Source: a bacterium
Lineage (GTDB): Bacteria > Electryoneota > AABM5-125-24 > Hatepunaeales > Hatepunaeaceae
Direction of reading: 5' to 3'
DNA length: 39,546 nt
Assembly: GCA_021734165.1 (NCBI GenBank)
Contig: JAIPJL010000017.1
Span: forward strand, 1 to 39,546
The position numbers and the translations under genes were made by a program. Numbering within the stretch: position 1 is the first letter of the stretch; every line of letters begins with the position of its first letter. Under the pieces are notes generated by a model, which saw only the letters and a program-made list of their open reading frames with translations, was not told the origin of the DNA and ran no database searches. Positions 8,059-16,328 of the stretch are shown in pieces.

Positions 8059-9927
8059 ATGCAAAAATCAGATAAACTAAAGAACAAACTTGAAGCGCTT
8101 CCCGATAAACCTGGTGTTTATATCTTTAAAGACAGCAGGGATGAAATAATATATGTCGGAAAGGCAAAAAGTTTGCGCAGTCGGGTTAGAAGTTACTTCT
8201 CCTGTGCCGACGACGGACGCTATCAATATCCCCGCCTGATTGCCTCAATCAGAGACCTTGATATAATACTCACTTCTGATGAAGTTGAAGCCCTTGCTAC
8301 CGAAGCTGCTTTAATTAAAAAACACAGCCCTAAATATAATGTAGATTTACGTGACGATAAGAGTTTCCCTTATCTTATGATCACACGAGAGGCATTTCCG
8401 CGCATTACTCTTACGCGCAAACTAAGAACTGAAAACGCTGATTACTACGGTCCATTTACAAATGCAAGAGAGACTCGAAATGTAGTTAGAACACTTAAAG
8501 GCATTCTTCAGATATGCGACTGTAATCTTCCACTCATACCAGAAAAGATCGCAAAAGGTAAATATAAGCTGTGTCTTGACTATCATATTGGTCGTTGTGG
8601 AGGTCCCTGCATCGGTATAGTATCGGAAAGTGTTTACAAAAAGAACATTGAACGATTCCTGGCTTTTCTCAATGGACGACACGATAAGATTCTAAAGTCA
8701 ATGCAGGAAGAAATGCAAAAACTGGCTGCTGAGTTAAAATTTGAGGATGCAGCAGCAATCCGAGATAGATTAAGCGCAGCTCAATTGTTCTGTAACAGGC
8801 AGCGTAAAGTCAGCCAAAAACCGGTTGATCGTGATGGAATAGGTTTGGCGCGTGAGGATTCTTACGCTGCATTTTCAGTAATCAAAGTACGTGGTGGGAG
8901 GATTGTCGGGCAGAGTCCGTTTCACATGGAAAGAGCCGCAGAACTCGATGATGCAGCTCTTATGGAAGCATTTCTGATCAGACATTACAATCTCGTTGAC
9001 CGGATACCACCGGAGGTCTGTATTCAAAATGACATTCCGGGCATTGAGAGTCTTGCTTTGTATCTTAGTGGATTAGCCAAGAGAGTAATAACTGTTAAAG
9101 TACCGAAGCGAGGCGAGAAAAAAGTGTTGGTTCTGACTGCTGCGAGAAACGCTGAGCAATTACTCCTTGAGAGACGTTTGATGGCTGAGAAACGAGATTT
9201 TATTCCCCGATCAATAAAATCAATGCAGGAAATACTCAATCTCCCCGAACCACCTCTGAGGATAGAAGCATTTGATATTTCAAATCTACAGGGCAGTGAT
9301 TCAGTCGCATCGATGGTATGTTTCAAAGATGGGAAACCTAAAAAATCCGAGTACCGGATTTTCAAGATTAAAACTGTTGAAGGTATTGATGATTTTGCCT
9401 CTATCGGAGAAGCTGTCAAGCGAAGATATAATAGATTAAAGTCAGAAATCGAAAAAGAAAATTTGCAAATAGGCGATAATGGAAAATCAGAGACATCATT
9501 TCCGGATCTGGTTTTAATTGATGGTGGAAAGGGACAGCTTTCAAGCGCAGTTAAAGCTTTAGATGAAATAGGACTGTCTGATCTTCCAATAGTCGGGCTT
9601 GCCAAGAGACTTGATGAAATCTTTCTACCCGGGCAGTCTGAATCAATACTATTACCACGCAGCTCTACAGCACTCAGATTATTACAGCAGGTGCGTGATG
9701 AAGCGCATCGTTTCGCTATAACAAGACATCGCTTATTACGCGGTAAACGTCAGATTAAATCTAAGCTGGATAATATTCCTAGTGTCGGACTTCAGCGAAG
9801 GCAGGCTTTATTGAAAAAGTTTGGTTCTTTAAAGCGGATTGCTGCTGCTGATATTGACGAGATTGCTGAGACAGTGGGTATAAGCAGGAAGTTAGCTGAA
9901 ATGATAAAAATAAATCTGAATGAATAA
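8059..9927 (+). CDS. uvrC: Excinuclease ABC subunit C (UvrC)
   Basis: The dual-incision nuclease of nucleotide excision repair, 622 residues from ATG 8059. An in-frame ATG at 8029 would add 10 residues; neither has a strong Shine-Dalgarno. The 8059 start places GVYIF 18 residues in, close to the family pattern. The N-terminal GIY-YIG nuclease has GVYIF and IIYVGKAKSLRSRV and the glutamate of TEAALIKKHSPKYNV. A cysteine group (CDCN, then KLCLDYHIGRCGGPC) matches the reported iron-sulfur-binding cysteines of UvrC. The UVR motif (EEMQKLAAELKFEDAAAIRD) should bind UvrB. The RNase H-like 5' nuclease shows its aspartates in EAFDISNLQGSDSVASM and LVLIDGGKGQLSSA and a histidine in RDEAHRFAITRHR. A helix-hairpin-helix pair ends the protein (IPSVGLQRRQALLKKFGS). 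Confidence 0.95.
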   Translation: MQKSDKLKNKLEALPDKPGVYIFKDSRDEIIYVGKAKSLRSRVRSYFSCADDGRYQYPRLIASIRDLDIILTSDEVEALATEAALIKKHSPKYNVDLRDDKSFPYLMITREAFPRITLTRKLRTENADYYGPFTNARETRNVVRTLKGILQICDCNLPLIPEKIAKGKYKLCLDYHIGRCGGPCIGIVSESVYKKNIERFLAFLNGRHDKILKSMQEEMQKLAAELKFEDAAAIRDRLSAAQLFCNRQRKVSQKPVDRDGIGLAREDSYAAFSVIKVRGGRIVGQSPFHMERAAELDDAALMEAFLIRHYNLVDRIPPEVCIQNDIPGIESLALYLSGLAKRVITVKVPKRGEKKVLVLTAARNAEQLLLERRLMAEKRDFIPRSIKSMQEILNLPEPPLRIEAFDISNLQGSDSVASMVCFKDGKPKKSEYRIFKIKTVEGIDDFASIGEAVKRRYNRLKSEIEKENLQIGDNGKSETSFPDLVLIDGGKGQLSSAVKALDEIGLSDLPIVGLAKRLDEIFLPGQSESILLPRSSTALRLLQQVRDEAHRFAITRHRLLRGKRQIKSKLDNIPSVGLQRRQALLKKFGSLKRIAAADIDEIAETVGISRKLAEMIKINLNE

Positions 9928-11310
9928 ATGAAACGAATAATAAATATCTGTCTGATAATGCTGTTCTTATCCGGTTGTGTTTCAACAGACAGCGCTGCTG
10001 AACAGAATACAACTTATGTCTATCCACCATGGAAGCATACCTGGGGTGTTGTCAGAGCTACGCCGTTAAAACTGCGTTTGTTTGTGGGAAATAAAACACA
10101 CTTCGATGATCCACAGGGTATTGCGGTAGCGCGTCTTGACGTCTGGGAAGACAGTACAAAGACCAGTGACGACGACGAGATAACAGCTTATGGCGTGAAT
10201 TCCGGGGATAACTGCATTATTTATAATAAATCGATGTACTCTCTTGGAATTTACGGTCTTGATGCTGATCATGTGAAGTTTTCAAAACCCTGGGGTATTG
10301 CTGCGGACGCCAGTGGCAGAGTGTATGTGGTTGACAGCGGAAATTCAAGAGTTGTCAGGTTGTTTAATTGCGGTGACAATCTGGAATATGTCGGATCGCT
10401 CGGTGGACTCGGTGATGCTGAAGGGATGTTTTTTGAGCCTCGTGGTGTGGCGCTCGATCCGCAAGGCAATGTATATGTTACTGACGTCGGGCTAGGAAGG
10501 GTAACTGTTTTCGATGATAACGGTGAAGTCAAACAAATCTGGAATGGCTTTGACGGACCTGATGGAATTGCTGTAGTTGGTGTTGGCGAGAAATGGACAT
10601 ACCGTCCCACTGAGACCTTTGCTGTGGTGATTGATTCTTTACATGACCGCATTAGAAAGCTGTCATTAACTGGGGAAATACTCGCTGAGACAGACTTAAA
10701 AAAGCTGGGAGTTGATAACGGATTTATGGCTTTTGTAACTCTGGATTATTTCAATCAATTATTAGTTACTGATAAGCGTAATAACTGCTTGTACAAACTT
10801 GATAAGAATTTAAATTTAATAACCAGATTTGGTGAGTACGGCAGTGGTGATTATCAATACGACCAGCCGCGCGGAATTGCGTTGTACAGGCATTTTGGGC
10901 AGTTAATTATTGCGGAGAGATACGGAGCGCAGTATATGTGGGTGGCTGTTGATGTAACGAGTATTGAGGCTAAGGTCGTTAAAGATTCAATTTGGCGGGA
11001 TTTACGGGTGGATTTTACCTTAACTGAGCCGGCATTCTGTGAAATGGACATTCTTGACAGCTATGGTCGTTTTGTCAGCAGGCTTTCGACAAGTCGTCGT
11101 TTTATGACAGGTCCGGGACATCTGTCCTGGGATCTCAGGGTATCGAAGGGTAATATGCAGGACGCAGCGGTTGCTAACTTACCGGATAAATATGTGCCCG
11201 GCGAGCTGCTGCCTGCCGGGGAATATACGATTCGCGCCCGTTTCAGGGCTACTTATTCATCCCGCAAGCACTTTTATAAAGAAGTAAAAGCAAGTTTTAG
11301 AATGGACTAA
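9928..11310 (+). CDS. NHL-repeat beta-propeller lipoprotein with FlgD-like C-terminal domain
   Basis: A 460-residue protein with a lipobox LSGC (Cys17), so probably lipid-anchored and exposed in the periplasm or on the surface. Several NHL repeats are visible: PWGIAADASGRVYVVDSGNS (residues 121-140), EPRGVALDPQGNVYVTDVG (about 170-187), a third near DGPDGIAVVG and a fourth at QPRGIALYRHFG. These should form a beta-propeller, usually a protein-protein or ligand-binding platform. The last 110 residues (AFCEMDILDSYGRFVSRL, GHLSWDLRVSKG, LPAGEYTIRAR) resemble the FlgD-type Ig-like domain common in exported FCB-group proteins. Its ATG follows the uvrC stop codon with no spacer (TAAATG), suggesting translational coupling, though no functional link with DNA repair is evident. 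Confidence 0.78.
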   Translation: MKRIINICLIMLFLSGCVSTDSAAEQNTTYVYPPWKHTWGVVRATPLKLRLFVGNKTHFDDPQGIAVARLDVWEDSTKTSDDDEITAYGVNSGDNCIIYNKSMYSLGIYGLDADHVKFSKPWGIAADASGRVYVVDSGNSRVVRLFNCGDNLEYVGSLGGLGDAEGMFFEPRGVALDPQGNVYVTDVGLGRVTVFDDNGEVKQIWNGFDGPDGIAVVGVGEKWTYRPTETFAVVIDSLHDRIRKLSLTGEILAETDLKKLGVDNGFMAFVTLDYFNQLLVTDKRNNCLYKLDKNLNLITRFGEYGSGDYQYDQPRGIALYRHFGQLIIAERYGAQYMWVAVDVTSIEAKVVKDSIWRDLRVDFTLTEPAFCEMDILDSYGRFVSRLSTSRRFMTGPGHLSWDLRVSKGNMQDAAVANLPDKYVPGELLPAGEYTIRARFRATYSSRKHFYKEVKASFRMD

Positions 11311-11375
11311 GAGGAATGGAGTACCGTCACGTGTCCCTGAGTTCTTTAAATTATTCGGTGTTAGTGTGTAAAAAG

Positions 11376-11462
11376 TGTCATTCCGGTGAAAACCGGAATC
11401 CATATCTGCTTATATAATAAATACTTATCTTTTTTTTGATTCCTGCCTGCGCAGGAATGACA
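11376..11462. repeat. MITE-like repeat with TGTCATTCC terminal inverted repeats (family C, copy 3)
   Basis: The element starts TGTCATTCC and ends GGAATGACA, its reverse complement. Each end is itself a hairpin: ATTCCGGTGAAAACCGGAAT at the left and GATTCCTGCCTGCGCAGGAA at the right. The general design (two end hairpins, AT-rich middle, about 87 bases) matches copies at 18015-18100 and 21623-21891. It occupies most of the 222-base gap between the NHL lipoprotein and the small membrane protein. Confidence 0.7.
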
Positions 11463-11532
11463 ACACACATTTACCACTATTTCAAAAGTATCGAGGACAT
11501 AAAACATCACTATTTTTAAGGAGTAGTCTAAA

Positions 11533-11961
11533 ATGTTAATCAACAAAATCTGCATTGTAACGGGCGGTTTACTTTCGCTGCTCATGTTTGCATTTCATAT
11601 CCGCTTCTACAAGCTTTTTGGCTGGGCAGATGATTTTGGCAAGATCAGCCTTCGTAATCAGCGGATCCTTTATACTGTGCATATTGCATTGTTGCTGCTG
11701 TTTCTGGTATTTGCGGTATTATCCTTTTTATACATTGGCGAGTTATCAAGCGCAAAGGGTTTAGCCTTCGGTATAACAATCCTGTATTCACTTTTCTGGT
11801 TATGGCGAGCTATCTGGCAGATTGTTTATTTCACACCAAAAGCAGGGAAAACACAACGCCGAATGCCTGCAATTCATTATGTATTGATAACAGGATTCTT
11901 TCTTTTGTTTATTACCTATCTAATTCCTCCATTAAAGAACATTATTATTCAAATCAATTAA
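11533..11961 (+). CDS. Small integral membrane protein, four predicted membrane segments
   Basis: A 142-residue hydrophobic protein. Four membrane-spanning stretches are visible at about residues 7-27, 47-69, 76-97 and 113-133, joined by short charged loops (KISLRNQR, TPKAGKTQRR). Positive residues in the last loop suggest its orientation. AAGGAG lies 9 bases before the ATG. No catalytic motif or named family is recognised. It stands alone between repeats, without an obvious operon partner, at the left border of the surface-protein island. Confidence 0.75.
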   Translation: MLINKICIVTGGLLSLLMFAFHIRFYKLFGWADDFGKISLRNQRILYTVHIALLLLFLVFAVLSFLYIGELSSAKGLAFGITILYSLFWLWRAIWQIVYFTPKAGKTQRRMPAIHYVLITGFFLLFITYLIPPLKNIIIQIN

Positions 11962-11980
11962 TTAGGATAGAATTATCCCG

Positions 11981-12029
11981 AATAACGAATTAAAAATCAC
12001 TAATCATGAATCAATAATCAAAAATCAAC
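11981..12029 (+). repeat. Heptamer array AATNANN, seven units
   Basis: Seven exact-period 7-base units: AATAACG, AATTAAA, AATCACT, AATCATG, AATCAAT, AATCAAA and AATCAAC. The last five share AATCA. The array sits between the small membrane protein gene and the one-domain Ig lipoprotein gene. It resembles the CTTG octamer arrays in style (short, degenerate, period 7-8) but not in sequence. Confidence 0.75.
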
Positions 12030-12101
12030 TTGTTTTTGCTTAAAAGTTGTATTTAATTGAATATATGCAGTTTGATTAAGTCATTTTTGATTAGATAATT
12101 G

Positions 12102-12119
12102 TACGTTCAAGTGAACGTA
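12102..12119. promoter_or_regulatory. Perfect palindrome TACGTTCA-AG-TGAACGTA, candidate operator
   Basis: Two 8-base arms separated by 2 bases lie 47 bases before the start of the Ig-domain lipoprotein gene, in otherwise AT-rich sequence. The size and symmetry fit a dimeric repressor site. A short RNA hairpin is less likely because of the 2-base loop. No second copy was noticed in the window. Confidence 0.4.
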
Positions 12120-12166
12120 AAGATTTTACTACCAACGCTTAGTACTCATGTTCAGGGGAGTGAATC

Positions 12167-12655
12167 ATGCTCAGGAATTTGTATTCTTATGTGATGGCTG
12201 TATTGTGTAGTTTTGTGTTTATCTCCTGTTTATCGGAGCAGCCAACCACACCAACAAGTCAAGACGACCAGCCACTTACTTTAACGATCGTCAATCTTGA
12301 CAGCGCTATCAGTGCACTGGCGGGTGAACTCCATCCGGCAGCATTTGATGTTGTCATCTCTGACGAATCCAATCAAACAATTGAAGACGTTGAAGTTACA
12401 TTTGCGGTGATCTCCGGACCCGGAAATGTAGCGACGGAGAACTCTGTCACGGATTCAACCGGAACCGTAAGAGCTTTATTTTATCTCGAAGCGCCTGATT
12501 GCGATACGATTTCGGTAATCCGCGTCTTTGCCGGAATGGATTCTACAGAGTTTACGGTTATGATTCATAGCAAATCAAATCCGTCATTAGGCAGTGAGGA
12601 GACGTCTGTTGATGGATTTGAAAAACTAAAGAGAACGTGGTTTAGGACGAAGTGA
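12167..12655 (+). CDS. Small lipoprotein with a single Ig-like (Big_1-like) domain
   Basis: A 162-residue exported protein whose signal peptide ends FISC, an acceptable but not ideal lipobox. After a short Pro/Thr/Gln linker comes one invasin-type Ig-like domain (about residues 38-137): AFDVVISDESNQTIEDVEVT, TFAVISGPGNVATENSVTD and TGTVRALFYLEAPDCDTISV. The strand pattern with TDSTGTV is that of the large paralogues downstream, so this is either a miniature member or a remnant of the family. The C-terminal 25 residues are polar and unlike the large proteins, with no conserved end module. GGGGAG lies 6 bases before the ATG. The function is probably surface adhesion or structure, inferred from the domain only. 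Confidence 0.75.
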   Translation: MLRNLYSYVMAVLCSFVFISCLSEQPTTPTSQDDQPLTLTIVNLDSAISALAGELHPAAFDVVISDESNQTIEDVEVTFAVISGPGNVATENSVTDSTGTVRALFYLEAPDCDTISVIRVFAGMDSTEFTVMIHSKSNPSLGSEETSVDGFEKLKRTWFRTK

Positions 12656-12663
12656 GAAAGTAA

Positions 12664-12728
12664 CCCGGCTTCTCCGAAGCCGGGAATCAATCAATGATTC
12701 GGAATTCCCCGGATTTGGGAAATCCGGG
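12664..12728. repeat. Tandem hairpins (family D)
   Basis: CCCGGCTTC-TCC-GAAGCCGGG at 12664-12684 and CCCGGATTT-GGG-AAATCCGGG at 12708-12728 are perfect 9-base stems with 3-base loops. Between them lies GAATCA-ATCAA-TGATTC. The first hairpin is 8 bases after the stop of the Ig lipoprotein gene but has no T-run. It may work as a transcript end or simply be an interspersed palindrome. Confidence 0.7.
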
Positions 12729-12847
12729 CTACAAAGGTGAAGAGAATTGGAATAGAGGATGGTGAATGGAGCATTTAAATTGCAATCTTCCCGCATGCAG
12801 TCTGCTTCATTCGCCATCTCTTCCTGTAGTCAGCATTGAGGGGAGCG

Positions 12848-12863
12848 CCGACATTCCTGTCGG
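12848..12863. repeat. CCGACA-TTCC-TGTCGG hairpin (copy 1)
   Basis: A 6-base perfect stem with a TTCC loop inside the phrase GGGGAGCGCCGACATTCCTG. The same phrase occurs at 27381-27400, where the stem is 8 bases long. Confidence 0.65.
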
Positions 12864-12880
12864 TGGTAGATAACCGGAGC

Positions 12881-12952
12881 GCTCAAGCTTGCTTGAGCAG
12901 TTTAGAGTTCACACTTTAGTGTGTCATAACAGCCTGAAGGCTGGACTCTGAA
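12881..12952 (+). repeat. Structured interspersed element, family A copy 1
   Basis: The parts are: hairpin 1, GCTCAAG-CTTG-CTTGAGC (12881-12898); an outer stem TTTAGAGTT (12901-12909) with GACTCTGAA (12944-12952); and, inside it, hairpin 2 CACAC-TTTA-GTGTG (12910-12923) and hairpin 3 CAGCC-TGAA-GGCTG (12930-12943). The outer stem holds 9 pairs including two G-T wobbles, so the whole can fold as a three-way junction. Copies lie at 25119-25190 and 29795-29846. Confidence 0.8.
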
Positions 12953-12962
12953 CTCCGGACAA

Positions 12963-12998
12963 CTTGCAAACTTGTAAACTTGCAAACTTGTAAACTTA
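12963..12998 (+). repeat. CTTGNAAA octamer array before the first large Ig lipoprotein gene
   Basis: Four perfect units alternate CTTGCAAA and CTTGTAAA (12963-12994) and a partial unit CTTA follows. The array ends 4 bases before the Shine-Dalgarno GGAG (13002-13005). Confidence 0.85.
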
Positions 12999-13011
12999 TA
13001 TGGAGATAAAA

Positions 13012-16000
13012 ATGAAAAAGCTACTGAGTTTTATTTGTATCCTGTCAGTCATTTTAATTGGCTGCACAGAGAGTGACATGCTCAATCCACCAGCGGATAC
13101 TTACAGCGTTGAGTTTCTCGGTGAATTTGAGCTGACCACCTTTGAAGGCATCGAGCGGGAACTGCCTTTTATTATACTCGTCAGAGATGCGGACAACCTC
13201 GCAGCAGGAGGCGTCTCGGTCAAACTGACACTCACCGGCGCGGAAGGAGCAATCTCGCCAGCGGAAACCATCACCGATGAAAACGGCATGGTCGAAGCGG
13301 TGATGACTGTCAAAGCATCTGTAGGCAATACTACTGCGTATATTATTGTCAAGGCAGGTGAATCTACTCAGGTGCAGGAGGTTGAGATTACCGGCAGGAC
13401 GAAACCTGCAACCATCCAAATCCACACGAGTACTCCGGTGTTGAAAGTGATACCTGATCAAAATGCAGAGATTAGATTCACAGCAATTATAACGGATGAA
13501 AATGGTAATGGTGTTCCGAATGTGGATTTAATATTTTCACTTCACCCTGTCGATCTCGATAGTGCAATATTCGGTTCTATCAGAAGTTCAGGCTCGACCG
13601 ACGAATTCGGAGTGATGACCGTTGTTTTTAACACATTGGGTGGAAGCGGTAAAGTTATTGTGAAGTGCGAGGTTGAAGAGCTCATTGGAACCGTGTACGC
13701 ATTGTCCGATTCGATACAACTGACAGTTGAATTATTATCTAATGATCTACAACTTTCACTTGCAGTCCATCCGGCTTATTTATTGCTGCCAAAGGATACT
13801 GTTGGACATGCCACCGTTTATGCCAGAGTTGTCGATACAAATCACAACGGTATTCCTAACCTGAGAATAGATTTCAGTAGTAATTATGTAGCACTTACAA
13901 ACATCCACAAATATACAGACAGTACAGGACGTGCTTCTGCAGAATATTACATTCTGCCGATAATCGATTTTCCCGACAGTACTGATGAGATTGTGGATAC
14001 TATAAGAGCAACAATTCACGGTACAGATATTTCAAAATATGTAATAATTACGATTGGAAGAACGGCAGATGATGAGGGATCGTTAAGTCTTACCTCAGAT
14101 GTCGATTTTATCTATGCAGATTTTGGTCGTACGGTTGCTCATTTGCAGGCAGTGTTGAAAGATGAAAGTAATCAGGTGATGGCAAACAAGGAGATTATCT
14201 TCACTTCAACTCACGGTACTGTGAATTCTCCTGTTATGACTGATTCAATGGGAGTTGCACGCGCAATATTCACTGACACAGGTTTACCATCAACGGATGA
14301 GCATGGAAATATCGTTCCGGCATTGATTACCGCATCATATCCACCCTTGTCTTTGTCTGCCTCGATTGAGATAACTATTGAAGAACGTAATCCTGTTGTT
14401 AGTATCTCTTTGCAGTCACAGGAAGATCAATTGACAGCGGGTAGTAGTGACTCCTTATGGATTGGCGCTACTTGTTTTCTCGCAAATGGCGGTTTTGCTC
14501 CAGCCGGTACTGAAGTATATTTTATTTGTGAAGGAGGTTATTGTAAACCTAATCCGGCAATTATAGCCGGACACAATGGAACGGCAGTGGCTTATTTCTA
14601 TCCGGATTCAACTTCTGGCAGAAGACATATTCAAGCTTATATTGATAACGGCGACACATTGGTTTACAGCAATACCGTCGAGGTTGAGATCATTCCCGGT
14701 CCACCAGCGAGTGTTGAATTATCTTATGATCCGCAATACAGAACAATCAGTGCAACTTTATATGACAGGTTCGGCAACAGAATGGGTTCCGGTTACCTTG
14801 TTACATTTAGCGCAACGCATGGCATGCTTAGTAGAGTATCAGCTTCGACAAATGAAAATGGTGAGGCTTCAGTGACTTTCAGTCCGGGAGTTTATGTGGG
14901 TGTTACGGTTATTACTGCTATGGTTGGTGAGGTTACCGCTCAGATAGAAATCGATATTTCAGGAAATGGAAGCAGATCAATAGAACTCCGTGCCGATCCT
15001 ACACAAATTCCTATCGGTGGTCAATCCACATTAACAGTTACCGCATGGGACAGCAACCACAATCCATATATCCAAAACGGAGTAGTCAACCTGCAGATAC
15101 TTTATGAACCTTCACGTCTTGAAGGCGGATGTTACTTCGATAACGGTGAGCAGTTGGTTTCATTGGAATTTGAGAATGGTGAGGCTTCGGTCATACTTCA
15201 CGCTGGTATGATAGTCGGTGGGAAATTTATGAGGTTGTATGCCATTTTCGATGAATCCCCTCAGGATACTATAAGTTTACTTTTAAGTCGCGTAGTAGTA
15301 GTTGCAGATGCGCCTCGTTACCTTAGTGTGGATTATGACCGCAGGGGAACCGACGCTGGAGGTGGAAACTGGCAGTTAGATGTTTCAGCGCGTGTGTATG
15401 ATCAGTACATGAATCCGGTCGAAGACAGCATTTGGGTTGAATTCAGAGTTGATACAATTGCCACAATCGAATCGGGATATACAAGGAATGGCTCTGTACA
15501 TGTTCCTCTGGTGTATCACAGTGATAACACTTTCGACACGGTAACAGTAACCGCGCGTATTCAGATTGATGATGATGAATACATATCTGCCGAGCGAGAG
15601 TTAGTTTTGCCATTGCAGGAGGGCATTCTGACGCTCAGCGTTGATCCACAGAATTGGATGATCGATGAAGAACGCGAGGCAATATTCACATGCCTTGCAG
15701 AACTCAGAGACGGGCACGATATTCTGATTAACAATGCACCGGTTGCTTTTAATGCGTCAAGGGGGATATTTTACTGGTTCGATTATAGACAGGAAAGGAA
15801 TGATTATGTTATATATGATTACCTTGATGTGCCACCGGAACCTGTTATAAAATACACGGGCTGGAATCTTCCAGTGCATCCTGAGCATCGTGAGGAAGCT
15901 GGGCAAGCTACGGTGTATTTGATCTGTGATTGGATTATTTATTTTCCTGATTGGGTAACACCTGAAGTTAACATTCAGATCGGCGCTCGTGTGGTTGGAT

Positions 16001-16053
16001 ATGATGATGTAATGGCTGATCCGGTGGTTGTGGTTGTTACCCGGCATCCATAG
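13012..16053 (+). CDS. Large surface lipoprotein of tandem Ig-like (invasin/Big_1-like) domains, paralogue 1
   Basis: A 1,013-residue protein with lipobox LIGC (Cys18). The start at 13012 is chosen because GGAG lies 6 bases upstream and a normal signal peptide (MKKLLSFICILSVIL) follows; an ATG at 13000 adds only MEIK. About nine Ig-like units of roughly 100 residues can be traced by the repeated pattern of D-x-N-x-N-G-V/I-P in the first half and TDE/S-x-G-x-A-x-A/V-x-F near each unit end (for example ITDENGNGVPNVDLIFSL and YTDSTGRASAEYYIL). Such rods extend from the outer membrane and often serve adhesion; here that is inference. The sixth unit is about 9 residues shorter than in the paralogues. 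The last 140 residues (NWMIDEER to VTRHP) are strongly conserved in the genes at 18209 and 21975. Confidence 0.85.
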   Translation: MKKLLSFICILSVILIGCTESDMLNPPADTYSVEFLGEFELTTFEGIERELPFIILVRDADNLAAGGVSVKLTLTGAEGAISPAETITDENGMVEAVMTVKASVGNTTAYIIVKAGESTQVQEVEITGRTKPATIQIHTSTPVLKVIPDQNAEIRFTAIITDENGNGVPNVDLIFSLHPVDLDSAIFGSIRSSGSTDEFGVMTVVFNTLGGSGKVIVKCEVEELIGTVYALSDSIQLTVELLSNDLQLSLAVHPAYLLLPKDTVGHATVYARVVDTNHNGIPNLRIDFSSNYVALTNIHKYTDSTGRASAEYYILPIIDFPDSTDEIVDTIRATIHGTDISKYVIITIGRTADDEGSLSLTSDVDFIYADFGRTVAHLQAVLKDESNQVMANKEIIFTSTHGTVNSPVMTDSMGVARAIFTDTGLPSTDEHGNIVPALITASYPPLSLSASIEITIEERNPVVSISLQSQEDQLTAGSSDSLWIGATCFLANGGFAPAGTEVYFICEGGYCKPNPAIIAGHNGTAVAYFYPDSTSGRRHIQAYIDNGDTLVYSNTVEVEIIPGPPASVELSYDPQYRTISATLYDRFGNRMGSGYLVTFSATHGMLSRVSASTNENGEASVTFSPGVYVGVTVITAMVGEVTAQIEIDISGNGSRSIELRADPTQIPIGGQSTLTVTAWDSNHNPYIQNGVVNLQILYEPSRLEGGCYFDNGEQLVSLEFENGEASVILHAGMIVGGKFMRLYAIFDESPQDTISLLLSRVVVVADAPRYLSVDYDRRGTDAGGGNWQLDVSARVYDQYMNPVEDSIWVEFRVDTIATIESGYTRNGSVHVPLVYHSDNTFDTVTVTARIQIDDDEYISAERELVLPLQEGILTLSVDPQNWMIDEEREAIFTCLAELRDGHDILINNAPVAFNASRGIFYWFDYRQERNDYVIYDYLDVPPEPVIKYTGWNLPVHPEHREEAGQATVYLICDWIIYFPDWVTPEVNIQIGARVVGYDDVMADPVVVVVTRHP

Positions 16054-16055
16054 AA

Positions 16056-16072
16056 GTGTGAAAGCGTGAAAG
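16056..16072 (+). repeat. GTGTGAAA octamer repeat after a stop codon
   Basis: GTGTGAAA and GCGTGAAA follow in tandem, starting 2 bases after the stop of the first large Ig lipoprotein gene. A three-unit version follows paralogue 2 at 21345-21369. Confidence 0.6.
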
Positions 16073-16083
16073 AATTGGGGAGA

Positions 16084-16099
16084 GCGGACACTTGTCCGT
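16084..16099. repeat. GCGGAC-ACTT-GTCCGT hairpin
   Basis: A short palindrome with a perfect 5-base core (CGGAC/GTCCG), closed by one G-T pair, 30 bases after the stop of the large Ig lipoprotein gene. No T-run follows. The rest of 16100-16180 shows only a weak CCCACA/TGTGGG inverted repeat (about 16149-16179). Confidence 0.45.
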
Positions 16100-16180
16100 T
16101 GATTAGAGGATTCCTGTCGGCGAATAGGCAGGCAGGCTCTTTCTGCCACCCACAAAGAGTCGGAATGAACTACTGTGGGA

Positions 16181-16211
16181 TTGGAATTTTGATATACCTG
16201 TTTTACCTTTC
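16181..16211 (+). promoter_or_regulatory. Candidate Bacteroidota-type promoter before the BACON lipoprotein gene
   Basis: TTG (16181-16183) and TACCTTTC (16204-16211) are separated by 20 bases, the same spacing as in the mraZ candidate promoter. The consensus is TTG-N19/20-TAnnTTTG and the last base differs here. It would give a leader of about 110 bases. Confidence 0.3.
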
Positions 16212-16328
16212 GTATGTGTACATTTTATTTTCAAATGAAGGAAGTACTGAGCAGGGTGGATGTTGTGTTCATTAAAATGCTTACTATATTGGTATCAATC
16301 AATGAAAACATCAAACATAGGAGGCATC

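Larger units (their letters stand above)
12656..13011. other. Gene-free stretch filled with palindromic repeats
   Basis: These 356 bases contain, in order, two perfect hairpins (12664-12684 and 12708-12728), a GCCGACA-type hairpin (12848-12863), a three-hairpin junction element (12881-12952) and a CTTG octamer array (12963-12998) leading into the next gene. No coding potential beyond chance frames is seen. Confidence 0.8.

Noticed and set aside
9024-9605. 193-codon minus-strand frame inside uvrC
   Set aside because: It is antisense to conserved uvrC sequence; Ser/Leu/Arg-rich translation is typical of a shadow frame.
12963-12998. Octamer arrays considered as CRISPR
   Set aside because: Units are 7-8 bases without spacers and no cas genes are present.
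16066-16275. Open frame of 69 codons after paralogue 1
   Set aside because: It starts within the GTGTGAAA repeat, covers a hairpin and repeat remnants, and lacks a ribosome-binding site or recognisable domain.
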